DNA of 64,000 nt from Corallium rubrum (taxonomy: Eukaryota > Cnidaria > Anthozoa > Scleralcyonacea > Coralliidae): positions 1,146,001 to 1,210,000 of the forward strand of contig CAXIUP010000176.1 of the NCBI GenBank assembly GCA_964035015.1. Reading direction: 5' to 3'. The position numbers and the translations under genes were made by a program. The notes under the pieces are model-generated. The model was given only the letters and a program-made list of their open reading frames with translations, was not told where the DNA came from and did not search any database. Numbering within the stretch: the first letter of the stretch is position 1; each line of letters starts with the position of its first letter. Below are positions 54,636-64,000 of this stretch, piece by piece.

Positions 54636-54660
54636 TGGATTGTATTATGTGTGATTATAT

Positions 54661-55080
54661 ATGGCTAGTGTGGTTGCTGGTGGACTGTTTAACGCCTTGG
54701 CCTTCGCGGGTGCCGGATTCCTGTTTTCGAAGTTAAACCACACCGGATATGAAGCTGAGATTAAGAGACACAACCACGCCCTTGAGCAGCTGACCAGGGC
54801 GAAGGAGAAATGGTATGAGAGTGAGGTGAATAGGAAGGATAGGATACAGAGGCTGAGGCAGGAACTGTCTGACGCCAACGCTGACATCAACACAACGAAT
54901 CACGGTCTGGATCTGTTGAAGGATAGGCTGAGGCAGGTTGAGGTCGTTGGGTTTTCCCAGTCAGAGCCTGAGTTGTCTGACTATTACAAACCAACGAGTG
55001 AGATGAAAGAGTATCAAACCCTGTTTATTGGGTCTGTTGGTCTGGTTGGTGGGTATCTGGTATCTAGGTTTGTTTTGTAG
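54661..55080 (+). CDS. Polinton coiled-coil protein with hydrophobic segments at both ends
   Basis: A 139-residue protein: an N-terminal hydrophobic segment (VVAGGLFNALAFAGAGFLF), a charged coiled coil (about 30-95) and a C-terminal hydrophobic tail ending GGYLVSRFVL. The tail resembles the end of the protein at 48541-49962. Similar small proteins are, to my memory, frequent in cnidarian Polintons. Role unknown. Confidence 0.6.
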   Translation: MASVVAGGLFNALAFAGAGFLFSKLNHTGYEAEIKRHNHALEQLTRAKEKWYESEVNRKDRIQRLRQELSDANADINTTNHGLDLLKDRLRQVEVVGFSQSEPELSDYYKPTSEMKEYQTLFIGSVGLVGGYLVSRFVL

Positions 55081-55112
55081 GGGTTAAGAGGATTTGTTAG
55101 GGTTTAGTTATA

Positions 55113-55769
55113 ATGTCTGTTTACTGGTCGGACTTACCGAAAGGACTGAAGGATTTACCGTCTTCAAGCGTTGAATGGGTTTGTAAGCAGATGGGGATCG
55201 AAGCCCCGGCTTGGGATCCACCCAGACGTAGTACGAAGTTGTGGTGTGAGGATTGTTCTAGGTTCCGTGTGAAGGTGAGCACTGAGATGTATTCCTGTCC
55301 AGGATGTGGTGATACGGAGTATGGATATGTTGTTGGGAGATACCGGGCGGCCGGTCGTAGAAGTGAACATTCGAGGGGTGGTTGGATGAGAAAGAGACTT
55401 ACCAGAGTTGTCAGGGACACAGCCGTTGACGTTGTCCTAGCCGACTTCTCCGAGGTTCTTCGGGTGATGAGAAGTAAGGGTTTGATAAGAGGTCGTAATG
55501 TGTCCAGATACAATTATTACATCATCAGACTGTGTTCAAGAAGAGGGATTGGGTTACTGGGTGGTTTGAAGGATCTTAGGGAGGGGAAAACAAAGGACCT
55601 GTTTGACGGCAATCTGTTCGGAATTGTGTATAAGGAACTTGGTTGGGACCGTACCACGGACAAGTTCTACACCAAGTGGCTGAGACAACACCTAACGGAA
55701 TGTGATCACCCCTGTTATAACGATGGACCCAGGTGTTATGATCCACCAGGACGACGACTTAGACCCTGA
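55113..55769 (+). CDS. Zinc-ribbon protein, possible late transcription factor (Polinton)
   Basis: A 218-residue basic protein with a clear four-Cys zinc ribbon (CEDC, then CPGC, about residues 45-66), a basic helical region after it (RRSEHSRGGWMRKRL) and a Cys/His-bearing C-terminus. The layout recalls the VLTF3-like late transcription factors of large DNA viruses, but the match is weak. Its 3' end overlaps the start of the polymerase gene in another frame. Confidence 0.5.
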   Translation: MSVYWSDLPKGLKDLPSSSVEWVCKQMGIEAPAWDPPRRSTKLWCEDCSRFRVKVSTEMYSCPGCGDTEYGYVVGRYRAAGRRSEHSRGGWMRKRLTRVVRDTAVDVVLADFSEVLRVMRSKGLIRGRNVSRYNYYIIRLCSRRGIGLLGGLKDLREGKTKDLFDGNLFGIVYKELGWDRTTDKFYTKWLRQHLTECDHPCYNDGPRCYDPPGRRLRP

Positions 55770-58700
55770 CATGTTTGACTATCCCGATGATATAGACCCC
55801 CGTCTCTACGAAAGAATAATCGGTTACGACATACATCAGTTAGACAGAGCCCTGAGGGGTAAAACTAAGTCGTTCAGCTGTGCTGTGGTGAGTCAGGGTC
55901 CGCTGGAACAGGTGAACGCTCTTAGGAATGATGTGGTACGGCTGCTACGTCGGGAGCTGGCTGAGATGAGGGGGCTGAAGTTCGCTGAGACGCTGGTTGT
56001 GACGCTTGAGAAGGAGGTGTCTGGAGGAACAACTTATAAGACAGCTCACTTTAACAGCCACATCAGGACTATAATCAACAGTGGTGAAATCGACCAGGAC
56101 GTTGACACCGCGAATGAGGAGGTGGTGGTTGGGATAGCCCGATGGATAAGCGAGGGATCTGGTTGGACAGTAGACTCAGTAGACGGTCACTACGTTAATC
56201 TGACTGTGTACAGTCCTCTGGAAGGCTCGTCATACGTCGACCTCCCGAAGGAGTTGAAGAATAGTCGAAAGGGGTTGATCAACGTTAAGAATAGTGATGA
56301 CAGGTGTTTTATGTGGTGTCATCTAGCTCATAAGTTTCCTGTCCCACAACACCCACAAAGGGTGCCTAAGTATCGGGACCATGTTAACGACTTGGATTAC
56401 AGCGGGGTCAGCTTCCCAGTGAGCCAGAAACAGTACAACCGGGTGGAGAAACAGAATGAGATACGTATCAACGTCTTCGGTTATGAAAACGGGTTAACCT
56501 TTCCGGTTTACGTATCAGAGGAGAGATTCACCGACCTCATGAACCTCCTGATTATAACCAACGGGAACAACAAACATTACGTCCTCATCAGGGACTTTGA
56601 TAGGTTTATGTACAACAAAACAAAACATAAGAGGAAAAAACACTTCTGTGTTTACTGCTTACAGTGTTTCAGTTCAGCGGAGGTTTTGGATAGGCATAAG
56701 GTTGTGTGTATCAGTGTAAATGGTAAACAGGCTGTTAGGATGCCTGACCCCGGTAAGAACGTGTTGAAGTATAGTAACTTTCACAAACAGTTAAACGTTC
56801 CGTTTGTTGTGTACGCTGACTTCGAGGCGATCACGGAAAAGGTCGACAGACCGGAGGTGTCGGAGTCAAACCGGGAGGAAAAAGAGAAGAAACCATACAT
56901 GGAAAAGTATCAGAAACATACTGATTGTGGTTATGGGTATAAGGTTGTCTGTTGTTACGACGATAGATACAGTAAGGATGTTCAGGTGTACAGAGGCTCT
57001 GGTGCTGTCAACAAGTTTATTGGAAAGATGTTGGAAGAGGTGGAGTATTGTAAGGGTGTTCGGAAAGAGCACTTCAACCAGGATATGGTTCTAACTGACC
57101 CCGACAGGGTGGACTTCAGAGACGCCAACGGGTGCCACATCTGTGGTTTGGAGTATGGGGAGAGGGATGTTAGGGTCCGGGACCATTGTCATGTGACAGG
57201 ACGGTACCGGGGATCGGCCCACCAGCTTTGTAACAGAAATCATAGAATGACTGATAGAATACCAGTCATCTTACACAGCCTTAGGAGTTATGATAGTCAT
57301 CTCATCATGGGAGAAATCGGAAAGTTCGGACAGGAAATTAATGTCATTCCGAATAATATGGAGAAGTACATGGCCTTCATGTTAGGTAAGAACCTTGTGT
57401 TTCTGGACAGTTTTCAGTTCATGAGTAGTTCATTGGAGAAATTGGTGAGGAATCTCCCGGGGGACGCCTTCAGATACACAGCTGAGGGGTTTGGTCTCCG
57501 GTCAGACTTGATGAGGACGAAGGGTGTTTACCCCTATGACTACATGGACAACTTCAGTCGGTTTGAGGAAACGGGGTTACCACCAAAGAGTGAGTTTTAT
57601 AGCTTGTTGAATGATGGGGGAGATATCAGACACTGATTACCAACACGCTTTGAAGGTTTGGGAGTCGTTTGGAATGAGAACGATGGGGGACTACCATGAC
57701 GTGTATCTAAAATCAGATGTGTTGCTGTTGGCTGACGTCTTTGAGAACTTTAGGAAGACCTGTGTTCAGTACTATGGGTTGGACCCCTGTCACTACTTCA
57801 CTTCACCTGGGTTGGCATGGGACGCTATGCTGAAGATGACAGGGATTGAGCTGGAGCTGATGACTGACATCGACATGTTCCAGTTCATCGAGAAAGGATT
57901 GAGAGGTGGTGTCAGTTATATAGCCAATAGGTATGGGAAAGCAAACAACCCATATATGAGGGGGTATAGTGAGGACGAGGCTGTAAAGTACATAATGTAT
58001 CTGGACGCCAATAATCTGTATGGGTGGGCGATGAGTCAGTGTCTTCCGACTGGTGGATTCAGGTGGATGAGTGAGGGTAATCTGAAAAACCTGGCCTGGG
58101 AACTTCCGGATAATGACAGCCGAACTGGAATGATACTTGAGGTTGATCTTGAGTACCCTCCTGAACTCCACGATCTACACAACGACTATCCGTTAGCCCC
58201 TGAGAAAATGGAAATACGGGAAGATATGTTGTCGGAGTATTGTTCCAAGATTAAGGAAAAGTTCGGCGTTAGCGTTGGTGGTGTCAGTAAGTTGGTAACC
58301 AACCTGATGGGGAAGGAAAGGTATGTCGTCCACTACAGAAACCTACAGCTGTATGTCAGACTTGGGATAAGGGTGAAAAAAGTCCACAGGGTTTTGCTGT
58401 TCGATCAGTCCCCTTGGCTAAGGCAGTATATCAACTTCAATACCGTAAAGAGAACTGCTGCCAAAAACGCTTTTGAAAAGGACTTCTTCAAGCTGATGAA
58501 CAACAGCGTTTTTGGTAAGACGATGGAAAACCTGAGAAAGCGTGTAGACGTTCGGTTGGTCACCAGTGAGAGAAAAATGTTGGGGTTGGCTTCCAAACCA
58601 ACCTTCGTGTCTGCCAAAATATTTAACGAAAACCTTGTTGCTGTTCATAAGATTAAGGAAGTCCTGACGCTGAACCGACCGGCTTATGTTGGTATGTGTA

Positions 58701-59269
58701 TTTTGGACCTATCAAAAACCCTGATGTATGACTTTCATTACAACTATGTTCTAGGAAAATATGGAAGTAGGGCTAAGTTGTTGTTCACAGATACGGACAG
58801 TCTAACATATGAGATTGAGGCGGAAGACGTTTACAAAGACTTCTGGGCTGACAAAGACATCTTCGACAACTCGGACTACCCAGAGAGCTCGTCGTATCAC
58901 AGCAAGTCAAACAAGAAGGTTATTGGAAAGATGAAGGACGTGGCGGCTGGCGTTCCCATAACCGAATTCGTTGGTCTCAGAAGTAAAATGTATTCTTACC
59001 TAAAAGACAACGGAACAGGTAGCAAAACCGCAAAGGGAATTAAGAAGAGTGTCACTGAAAAACAGATCAAACATAAACACTACAAAAACGTATTACTTGA
59101 TAAAAAACAGGTGTTTCAAAAAATGAAAACCATTCGAAGCGTGAAACATGAGTTGGGTAGTTATGAGATAAATAAAGTGTCACTCTCATGCTTTGACGAC
59201 AAGAGATACCTGTTGGAAGATGGGGTCAGCTCCTACGCGTACGGACATAAGGATATTCAGCTGACTTAA
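55723..59269 (+). pseudogene. POLB: Polinton protein-primed DNA polymerase B, about one break
   Basis: This is the family B, protein-primed polymerase that copies the element. In order: an N-terminal region, a Cys/His finger (CVYCLQCF...HKVVC), exonuclease motif FVVYADFEAI, a second Cys/His unit (CHICGLEYG ... DHCHVTGRY ... CNRN), RSYDSHLIM, DYHDVYLKSDVLLLADVFE, the YLDANNLYGWAMSQ motif A region, KLMNNSVFGKTMEN (motif B) and LFTDTDSLTYE (motif C). Length is in the family range. The start is the ATG of MDPGVMIHQ. About one break is present; otherwise the gene looks fresh. Confidence 0.93.
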
Positions 59270-59298
59270 GTGTGGTCGGTAAGGTATATGTTCACAGA

Positions 59299-60045
59299 TT
59301 ACCCTCTCTTAGTGTAACGGTAGGAAAACAACCCAGCTGCCATAATAATCACTATTAAATACTCCCCAGTGAAAACAATTACCTTCCCACCAGCTGCCTG
59401 TATTTCTGTCCATGGTATCACATCCCTTCCTTTTGCTGGATGTAACTTTTCCCATTTCTTAGCCTGATGAACTATATCAGATCCCTCCCTGGTTAGACCC
59501 ACAGACAGACCAGTCACCAATGCAACCACTCCCAAACCAATGGCAGTTATAATCCCAGCCCTCCTCAGTCTCTTATTTAGGTTAGCCTTAGTCCACTCAT
59601 CATAGTACGTTCTGATACCGCCCCTGAGCAGATCATCATCCTCCTCAGTTAAAGCCCGTCCGATTGTCTGGAAGTCACCTCCCAAATATTTCACAGAATA
59701 ATCGATAACCAAACCAGACTTACTAAACTCCTTGGATATACTTAATATGTTATTATCAATCAAATAGTCAACAAACAGTGGGTCAGTGCATTGTGGTTCC
59801 AACTCTAGTATATTTATAAAAAAATCCTCACAGTCCCTATATGCAGCTCTTCTTCTTATCCTCTCAGTTCTGTCCCCTGACACATTACTCACAATGGGGC
59901 CATCAATAGAGTGATCAAATTCAACATTATTACGCTCTAAAAAGTCTCCCAAAGCATCAGTGCCTCCAAAATCTGTTTCCCCCTGATCAGGGTCTGGGTC
60001 TGGGTCATGATTCGAATCTAATGGCTTAAGTTCAATCTCCTCCAT
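59299..60045 (-). CDS. Polinton two-pass membrane protein beside the right terminal repeat
   Basis: About 248 residues from the ATG at 60045 (MEEIELKPL). The frame is open further upstream into the terminal repeat, but a start there is unlikely. The N-terminal half is acidic. Two hydrophobic segments follow (AGIITAIGLGVVALVTGLSV and VIVFTGEYLIVIIMAAGLF), separated by about 40 residues, and the end is basic. It converges on the polymerase gene. Function unknown. Confidence 0.6.
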   Translation of the reverse strand: MEEIELKPLDSNHDPDPDPDQGETDFGGTDALGDFLERNNVEFDHSIDGPIVSNVSGDRTERIRRRAAYRDCEDFFINILELEPQCTDPLFVDYLIDNNILSISKEFSKSGLVIDYSVKYLGGDFQTIGRALTEEDDDLLRGGIRTYYDEWTKANLNKRLRRAGIITAIGLGVVALVTGLSVGLTREGSDIVHQAKKWEKLHPAKGRDVIPWTEIQAAGGKVIVFTGEYLIVIIMAAGLFSYRYTKRG

Positions 60046-60060
60046 ATTAAAATTGTAACG

Positions 60061-60427
60061 ATTACAAAAGGACAAACTGCTAAAGAGTGACGTTGGTAAA
60101 GTTGTAGCCATAATCACACCGTACATACCATGTCTCGGACTGCTATCTGGTGGTGTAACCGTGGGAAAACATGTGTACCAACACAAGACAAAAGTATCTG
60201 AACAGAAACCGGGGAGTAAGTAAGGTGTGTCAGAACCACAACCCTGATCACTTTGGGTTGTTTTCAGGAAAAACGTCATAATCCATCCTTAAAATATAAA
60301 AAGGGGAAAAAAGAGGAAAAAAAAGTCTGCCCTTTCAAACATCATTTTCCGTTGAATTCTGATATTTTGAGGCAGTTTTTGGCAAAATAATAAAAAGTGG
60401 CCCGGTAGCCTCATATTCTACACTACT
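60061..60427. repeat. Polinton right terminal inverted repeat, 367 bp
   Basis: Inverse partner of 42808-43174 with about two differences, followed by the target duplication TTCTCA at 60428-60433. Confidence 0.95.
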
Positions 60428-60433
60428 TTCTCA

Positions 60434-61206
60434 TCTATGGAGAAATAGGTATCGGGTACGTAGTTGATTGGGCCATGAAGTAGACTGTCGTTGGAAATAT
60501 CAGCAGGGCAGGGATGCTTCTTCTTTAATTCATCAATAACATCATCAGAAATTATCGAACGATTCCCTTGGCCATCCTCGGTAAGGAAGCGCATAGCTGC
60601 TTGAACTTTACCTTGAAACATCAGCTTAGAGAATACTCTTCCAATATCTTCCTCTTTTCTGAAGGTTGATTTGGTAAGTTTCCTCTGAATATCTCTACAT
60701 TCATGCATGATGAGCGATAAATCACCTTGTTTCCATAGGTCAAGTCTTCTTTCAAGAAGGGCTGAATGTTCTTTGGCTTTACTCTTCTTTGAAGGTTTTT
60801 GGAGAAGAAAGTTGGGAAGTATCATGAACACTTTAAGTGCAACGCCTTGGAAAGGTGATTCCGAATTAAATTTGGCAAGCCAAACAGTTAATTGCTGGAC
60901 AAAGGCCTTTCCGTGTCTCCCAGAAGGAACCAAAAAAACGTTCTTTCGCCAAGTAGATATTTCATCATATATTCCATCAACTTGCTGAGTAAATTCTTTA
61001 CTGGACAATCTACCCCAATTTACGTTTAAATCTGGGCCGACATGAATATAATCAGGAATATAGGGTTGTTGACCATTCGATTCCGGGAGCTCTTGAATGC
61101 TTATTGATTCATCTGCTGAAAACGAGTTCGATTCACCTTCACCGACCTGCGTATTAATTAATCGAGTGGTCTGAGAGGATAGGCATTTATGTTGACGAAT
61201 TGGCAA
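60434..61206 (-). pseudogene. LINE, 5' half of the coding region
   Basis: This is the part of the LINE upstream of the Polinton insertion, on the same strand as 40605-42801. The frame contains WRKNVFLVPSGRHGKAFVQQ, ALKVFMILPNFLLQKPS and LERRLDLWKQGDLSLIMHECRDIQRKL. I recall such segments ahead of this reverse transcriptase type in cnidarian predicted proteins. The start at 61206 is the first ATG; the true start may be different. The single insertion with a 6-bp duplication separates the halves. Confidence 0.65.
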
Positions 61207-61837
61207 TTTGTGTTTTTCAGAAAAATGTTCCAGAAAACTGTCAAAAAATAAAAAAACAATACAATTTGGAACTGTGTATTCTTATTTTAGTTTCACATTG
61301 TTATTTAAATACCAATTTATTTTAAAATATTTAAAAAAATTTAATACGTACATTATTAATAGCACTAAAGTAACATTCACGTGATATGAAGTGTACCTGA
61401 AAATGTGACTGATTTCTCTTCTTCTGGTACTTATGTCCCATGTCAAAGAATCCATGACAATGATGTGCCTACAAAAGTACAATAACATACTAGAAATACA
61501 TAAACACAACAACCTCACCCACTTTTTTACCCCCCCCCCCCCTATTAAAATAAGCACATCTGATCTGTTTTTGTATACAAGTATAAGCCCCCACCCCTCC
61601 TTTACACCCTGCTTTATACATGTAGTTCCCCTATTATTGACCAATCTTCAAAGCAACATTTTATTCCTAAATATAAAACTGCAGTGTTTGAAAAAAAATT
61701 GAAAAGTGGAGATATTGTTTTCCTAAATTTTAGTACTGTACTTACCATTGACTTATAACAACTAAAAACCAGTGATAGCTAGAATGATAGAATAATATAA
61801 TTTTTAAAATGAATGTAACAGGTGTAACATATTATAC

Positions 61838-61978
61838 ACTTGTTGACTGGCGCCGAGGGAAACATCGAGTTTTACGGACCCGAAGGCTTCAATGTCACCC
61901 GAGGGCTTTAGCCCGAGGGTGACATTGAAGCCTGAGGGACCGTAAGACTCGATGTTTCTCGAGGCAAAAGTCAACAAG
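61838..61978. repeat. Long hairpin, GC-rich arms
   Basis: Arms of about 65 bp starting CTTGTTGACTGGCGCCGAGG pair with the right half around the centre GAGGGCTTTAGCCC, with scattered mismatches. It adjoins the foldback to the right. Confidence 0.75.
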
Positions 61979-61981
61979 CGT

Positions 61982-62503
61982 TTTGTTATATACCAAAGAC
62001 TTTTAAAATACAAAATACCAAATGACTCGAAACTTGCAAAAGGCAAAAAGACTTACCAAAACACTTTGACTTTGTCTTCGTGATTTCAATTCAACTAAAC
62101 AAATACAACAGACTCAACAAGTACAAAGAACAGCTTTAAATTTATCCAGGTTTTCTTCAGACCTTCTTTGAAGATATGTATATACATTCTTTCCTTTGGA
62201 AAATGGATTATTTCGCACCAAACAAGCTCGAAACAGCTCTTGTTTTCAAAATGTTCCGAAAAGTCCAAAGTTCTTGATCTGATGCAATAATCATTGTGTA
62301 TTCACGTCAACAACGCATGATTAAAGCTGACGTCAGAGGGAAACATTGCACTGTTTCCTTCTTCGTTGTTGACGTCAGAGGGAAACAGTGCAATGTTTCC
62401 CTCGGCAGAAAGAAACATTGAGTTTGTTGAACAACACGTGACCATGATTTGACCAATAGGATTTCATCTTTGGCAAACGAAAGTCTTTGGTATATAACAA
62501 TAA
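61982..62503. mobile_element. Foldback/MITE-like element
   Basis: GTTATATACCAAAGACTTTT at the left is matched in inverse by AAAGTCTTTGGTATATAAC at the right. An inner palindrome at about 62328-62400 repeats GACGTCAGAGGGAAACA and its complement. No coding capacity. With the preceding hairpin it may form one composite element. Confidence 0.55.
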
Positions 62504-63162
62504 ATATTATAATTTATTTTTTTCATATCCAGTACAATTGTACCTCCGGTTAATGGGAATAAATATATACTCTTCATTCCATAATTCTTGCTTAAAAAAT
62601 ACTTCAGCACGTCTATTCTTAGAATTTCTTTAAATAAATATATAAAAAAAAAATTAGTAGTAAGTTAGAGTTCATAAAGTATTCCAAGTATTGTGAGGAA
62701 AAAGAAAGAGAAAAATGTAGCACTATAAGAGTCATGAGCACTTAATTCAATAAATTATGGTCATACTTCCAGATATTAGTAATAATGGCTATATGAAAGT
62801 TGATGTTATTTACCTGGATGTTATCATGGTTTGTTGCTCCCCACACAACACAGTGTAAAAAAAAGTACTTAGTACAGGGAAATGGCAACACGCTTCTCTA
62901 CAAAAGAAAACAAATTCAAAACATAAAATGTTACAAGTATAAAATGTATGTACATGCAGACTATAAATACCTTAATGCACTCTACACCAGGCTCTAAATA
63001 TATATTTATCTAAAATTTACTACAACACTGTACGTACCCTAGCAAAACATCCACAATCTTGTCATTAAGCATACTCTTTGGTAACAGTCCATCAATGCAT
63101 GACTCATAGATGTGCATACCATTCACTTTGACATAGCTGTTTTTAGACTTTTTAATTGTTTG

Positions 63163-64000
63163 CTATGGCTGCTCAGCAACAAATACTTCTAAATCATCCA
63201 CTTTTGCATGTTTTTCTGTTATAGTCTTTTCTTCTACAAAATACAAAAAAATGGAAATAAATTAAGCTTATTACACTAGCTACAGTAAGAAGAGCTTCCT
63301 GAACAAAAAGAAGGGTTAATATTTTTAGCCAAGTTACTTGATTTAGTGTTAACATACCATTTCTTAATACAGAACCAGTTAATTCAGTAACCATGAAAGG
63401 TAGCACATTTGATAGCCAAAAATCTTGTAGCTTCGCACACAATAAATCCATAAATTTGCTGTCATAAGGTACAGAGACTGCAAATACACCTTGTTCTGTC
63501 CAAACCACTAAATCACAAGAGTTAACATCGCAGACAAACATCTGAAGCTGCACTTGGAAGTAATACTGGGAATTGGGACTTAGAGAAAAGGTATCCTCAC
63601 ATCTTTGTCTACCAACCTCGGGTGTCAAAAAAGCTTCTTTGGGATTAAGATGGCGATGTTTCCAGGGGCATTTGTACCCAATTGTTATTTTGGGGCAGTT
63701 ATCAGCACATTCACATGAGCGAATATTATCCACACTGGCTCCAAGCATTGGTTTCTTTAATGAAATTAAAAATTCTTGTGAAATTAGGCTAAGCTTGTGG
63801 TGTTTTTTGCATTCAATGTTATAATAGGCAAGTCTTGCAGTGTTTTCATGCCTTAATCCCCAGTCTCTAGGATTTTGTGGTTGGTCTGGGAGTATTGGTG
63901 GTGGTATATTGTAAAAAGGACATTTGGGGCTAGAAATCTCTTCCACCAACTTTGCAATATTTCTTTTGTGACCTTTTTCTAGGCTACACTGTGCATTGAA
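63163..64000 (-). CDS. YqaJ-like nuclease of the ISL2EU-type element (partial at window edge)
   Basis: Two exons are visible: 63358 to beyond 64000, and 63163-63233, with a GT donor and a TTTGTAG acceptor. The peptide NPRDWGLRHENTARLAYYN (Glu of the first motif), KPMLGASVDNI (Asp), ITIGYKCPW (motif with a Tyr-Lys pair), then YYFQVQLQM with Gln is the order of YqaJ/lambda-exonuclease-like domains. The usual acid before xK in the third motif is not clear here. ISL2EU transposons carry such a gene next to the THAP-DDE transposase. The frame is open at the right edge. Confidence 0.7.

Larger units (their letters stand above)
42808..60427. mobile_element. Polinton/Maverick element, 17.6 kb, looks nearly whole
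   Basis: The ends begin AGTAGTGTAGAATATGAGGC and are inverted repeats of 367 bp with about two differences, flanked by the 6-bp duplication TTCTCA. It carries the family set: integrase with chromodomain, protein-primed DNA polymerase B, packaging ATPase and a major capsid protein, plus a penton candidate and several small proteins. Genes left of about 48530 read leftward and most of those to the right read rightward. About one break is apparent (polymerase), and a partial internal duplication is present. The near-identical ends suggest a young insertion. It sits in a LINE reading frame. Confidence 0.95.
61207..63162. other. Non-coding stretch with palindrome and foldback element
   Basis: It begins with probable 5' sequence of the LINE. 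Inside are a C-rich run (about 61532-61542), a hairpin at 61838-61978 and a foldback at about 61982-62503. The rest, to the YqaJ-like gene, is AT-rich and shows nothing I can identify. Confidence 0.6.
36953..64000. mobile_element. ISL2EU-like transposon, left end to beyond window, split by nested insertions
   Basis: The seventh tRNA-like unit breaks off at about 36952 inside its B-box region, and new sequence (CTTTTCGGCGCTACTCC) begins, which I take as the left end. A whole-looking THAP-DDE transposase gene follows. At the right edge a YqaJ-like nuclease gene lies in the opposite direction. ISL2EU elements are known to encode exactly this pair. The 23 kb between the two genes is filled mainly by a LINE with a Polinton inside. 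The right end is not in the window, so the element's extent and target duplication are unproven. Confidence 0.55.

Noticed and set aside
60061-60279. Upstream extension of the two-pass membrane protein into the right terminal repeat
   Set aside because: The extension is the antisense of the other gene's coding end in the repeat; the ATG at 60045 just outside the repeat is the better start.
1-64000. CRISPR arrays, bacterial operons, rRNA genes
   Set aside because: None seen. Direct repeats present are satellites or transposon parts, and genes have spliceosomal introns.

Overview
The window looks like nuclear DNA of a marine invertebrate, most likely a cnidarian (coral or sea anemone). It is AT-rich, its genes are split by GT-AG introns, TA microsatellites are common, and it is dense in mobile elements seen together in cnidarians: a Penelope-like element, PIF/Harbinger, ISL2EU-type THAP transposase, a CACTA-like element, a MULE-domain gene, a Polinton and a hammerhead ribozyme. 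The species call is inference. No ordinary housekeeping gene was recognised.

Layout. (1) About 150-14190, + strand: one decayed multi-exon gene whose splice phases chain a protein kinase, a cysteine-peptidase-like domain, a linker with two SUMO-interaction-like motifs, a MULE-type transposase domain and a SWIM zinc finger. Foldback repeats and MITEs sit in its introns. (2) 14190-18200: non-coding DNA with foldbacks, a short duplication, microsatellites and a Penelope-related fragment. (3) 18204-32307: a probable 14.1 kb CACTA-like element with a 3-bp target duplication. It holds a 152-bp tandem array, a nested 2.9 kb PIF/Harbinger element and a decayed multi-exon gene of unknown family. (4) 32421-34735: a large palindrome, TA microsatellite and a truncated Penelope-like element with inverted terminal repeats. 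(5) 34863-36952: tRNA-like units, seven direct repeats of 277 bp plus one inverted copy. (6) 36953 to beyond the right edge: an ISL2EU-like transposon with an apparently whole five-exon THAP-DDE transposase at its left and a YqaJ-like nuclease gene at the right edge. A restriction-endonuclease-type LINE lies between these two genes, and a 17.6 kb Polinton (42808-60427) lies inside the LINE reading frame with a 6-bp target duplication. A hammerhead ribozyme lies at 40071-40114.

The Polinton has near-identical 367-bp terminal inverted repeats, which suggests a recent insertion. Its left arm reads leftward: unknown protein, packaging ATPase, major capsid protein, acidic membrane protein, penton candidate, chromodomain integrase. 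Its right arm reads mostly rightward: a membrane-tailed protein, two tandem lectin-like proteins, small membrane and basic proteins, a very-short-patch-like nuclease, a zinc-ribbon protein and protein-primed DNA polymerase B. A deoxynucleoside kinase gene and one membrane protein gene lie on the other strand. The polymerase shows about one break. No adenovirus-type protease was recognised. The kinase, the lectin-like pair and the nuclease are its less usual cargo.

The nesting order gives relative ages: tRNA-like array, then ISL2EU, then LINE, then Polinton as the youngest.
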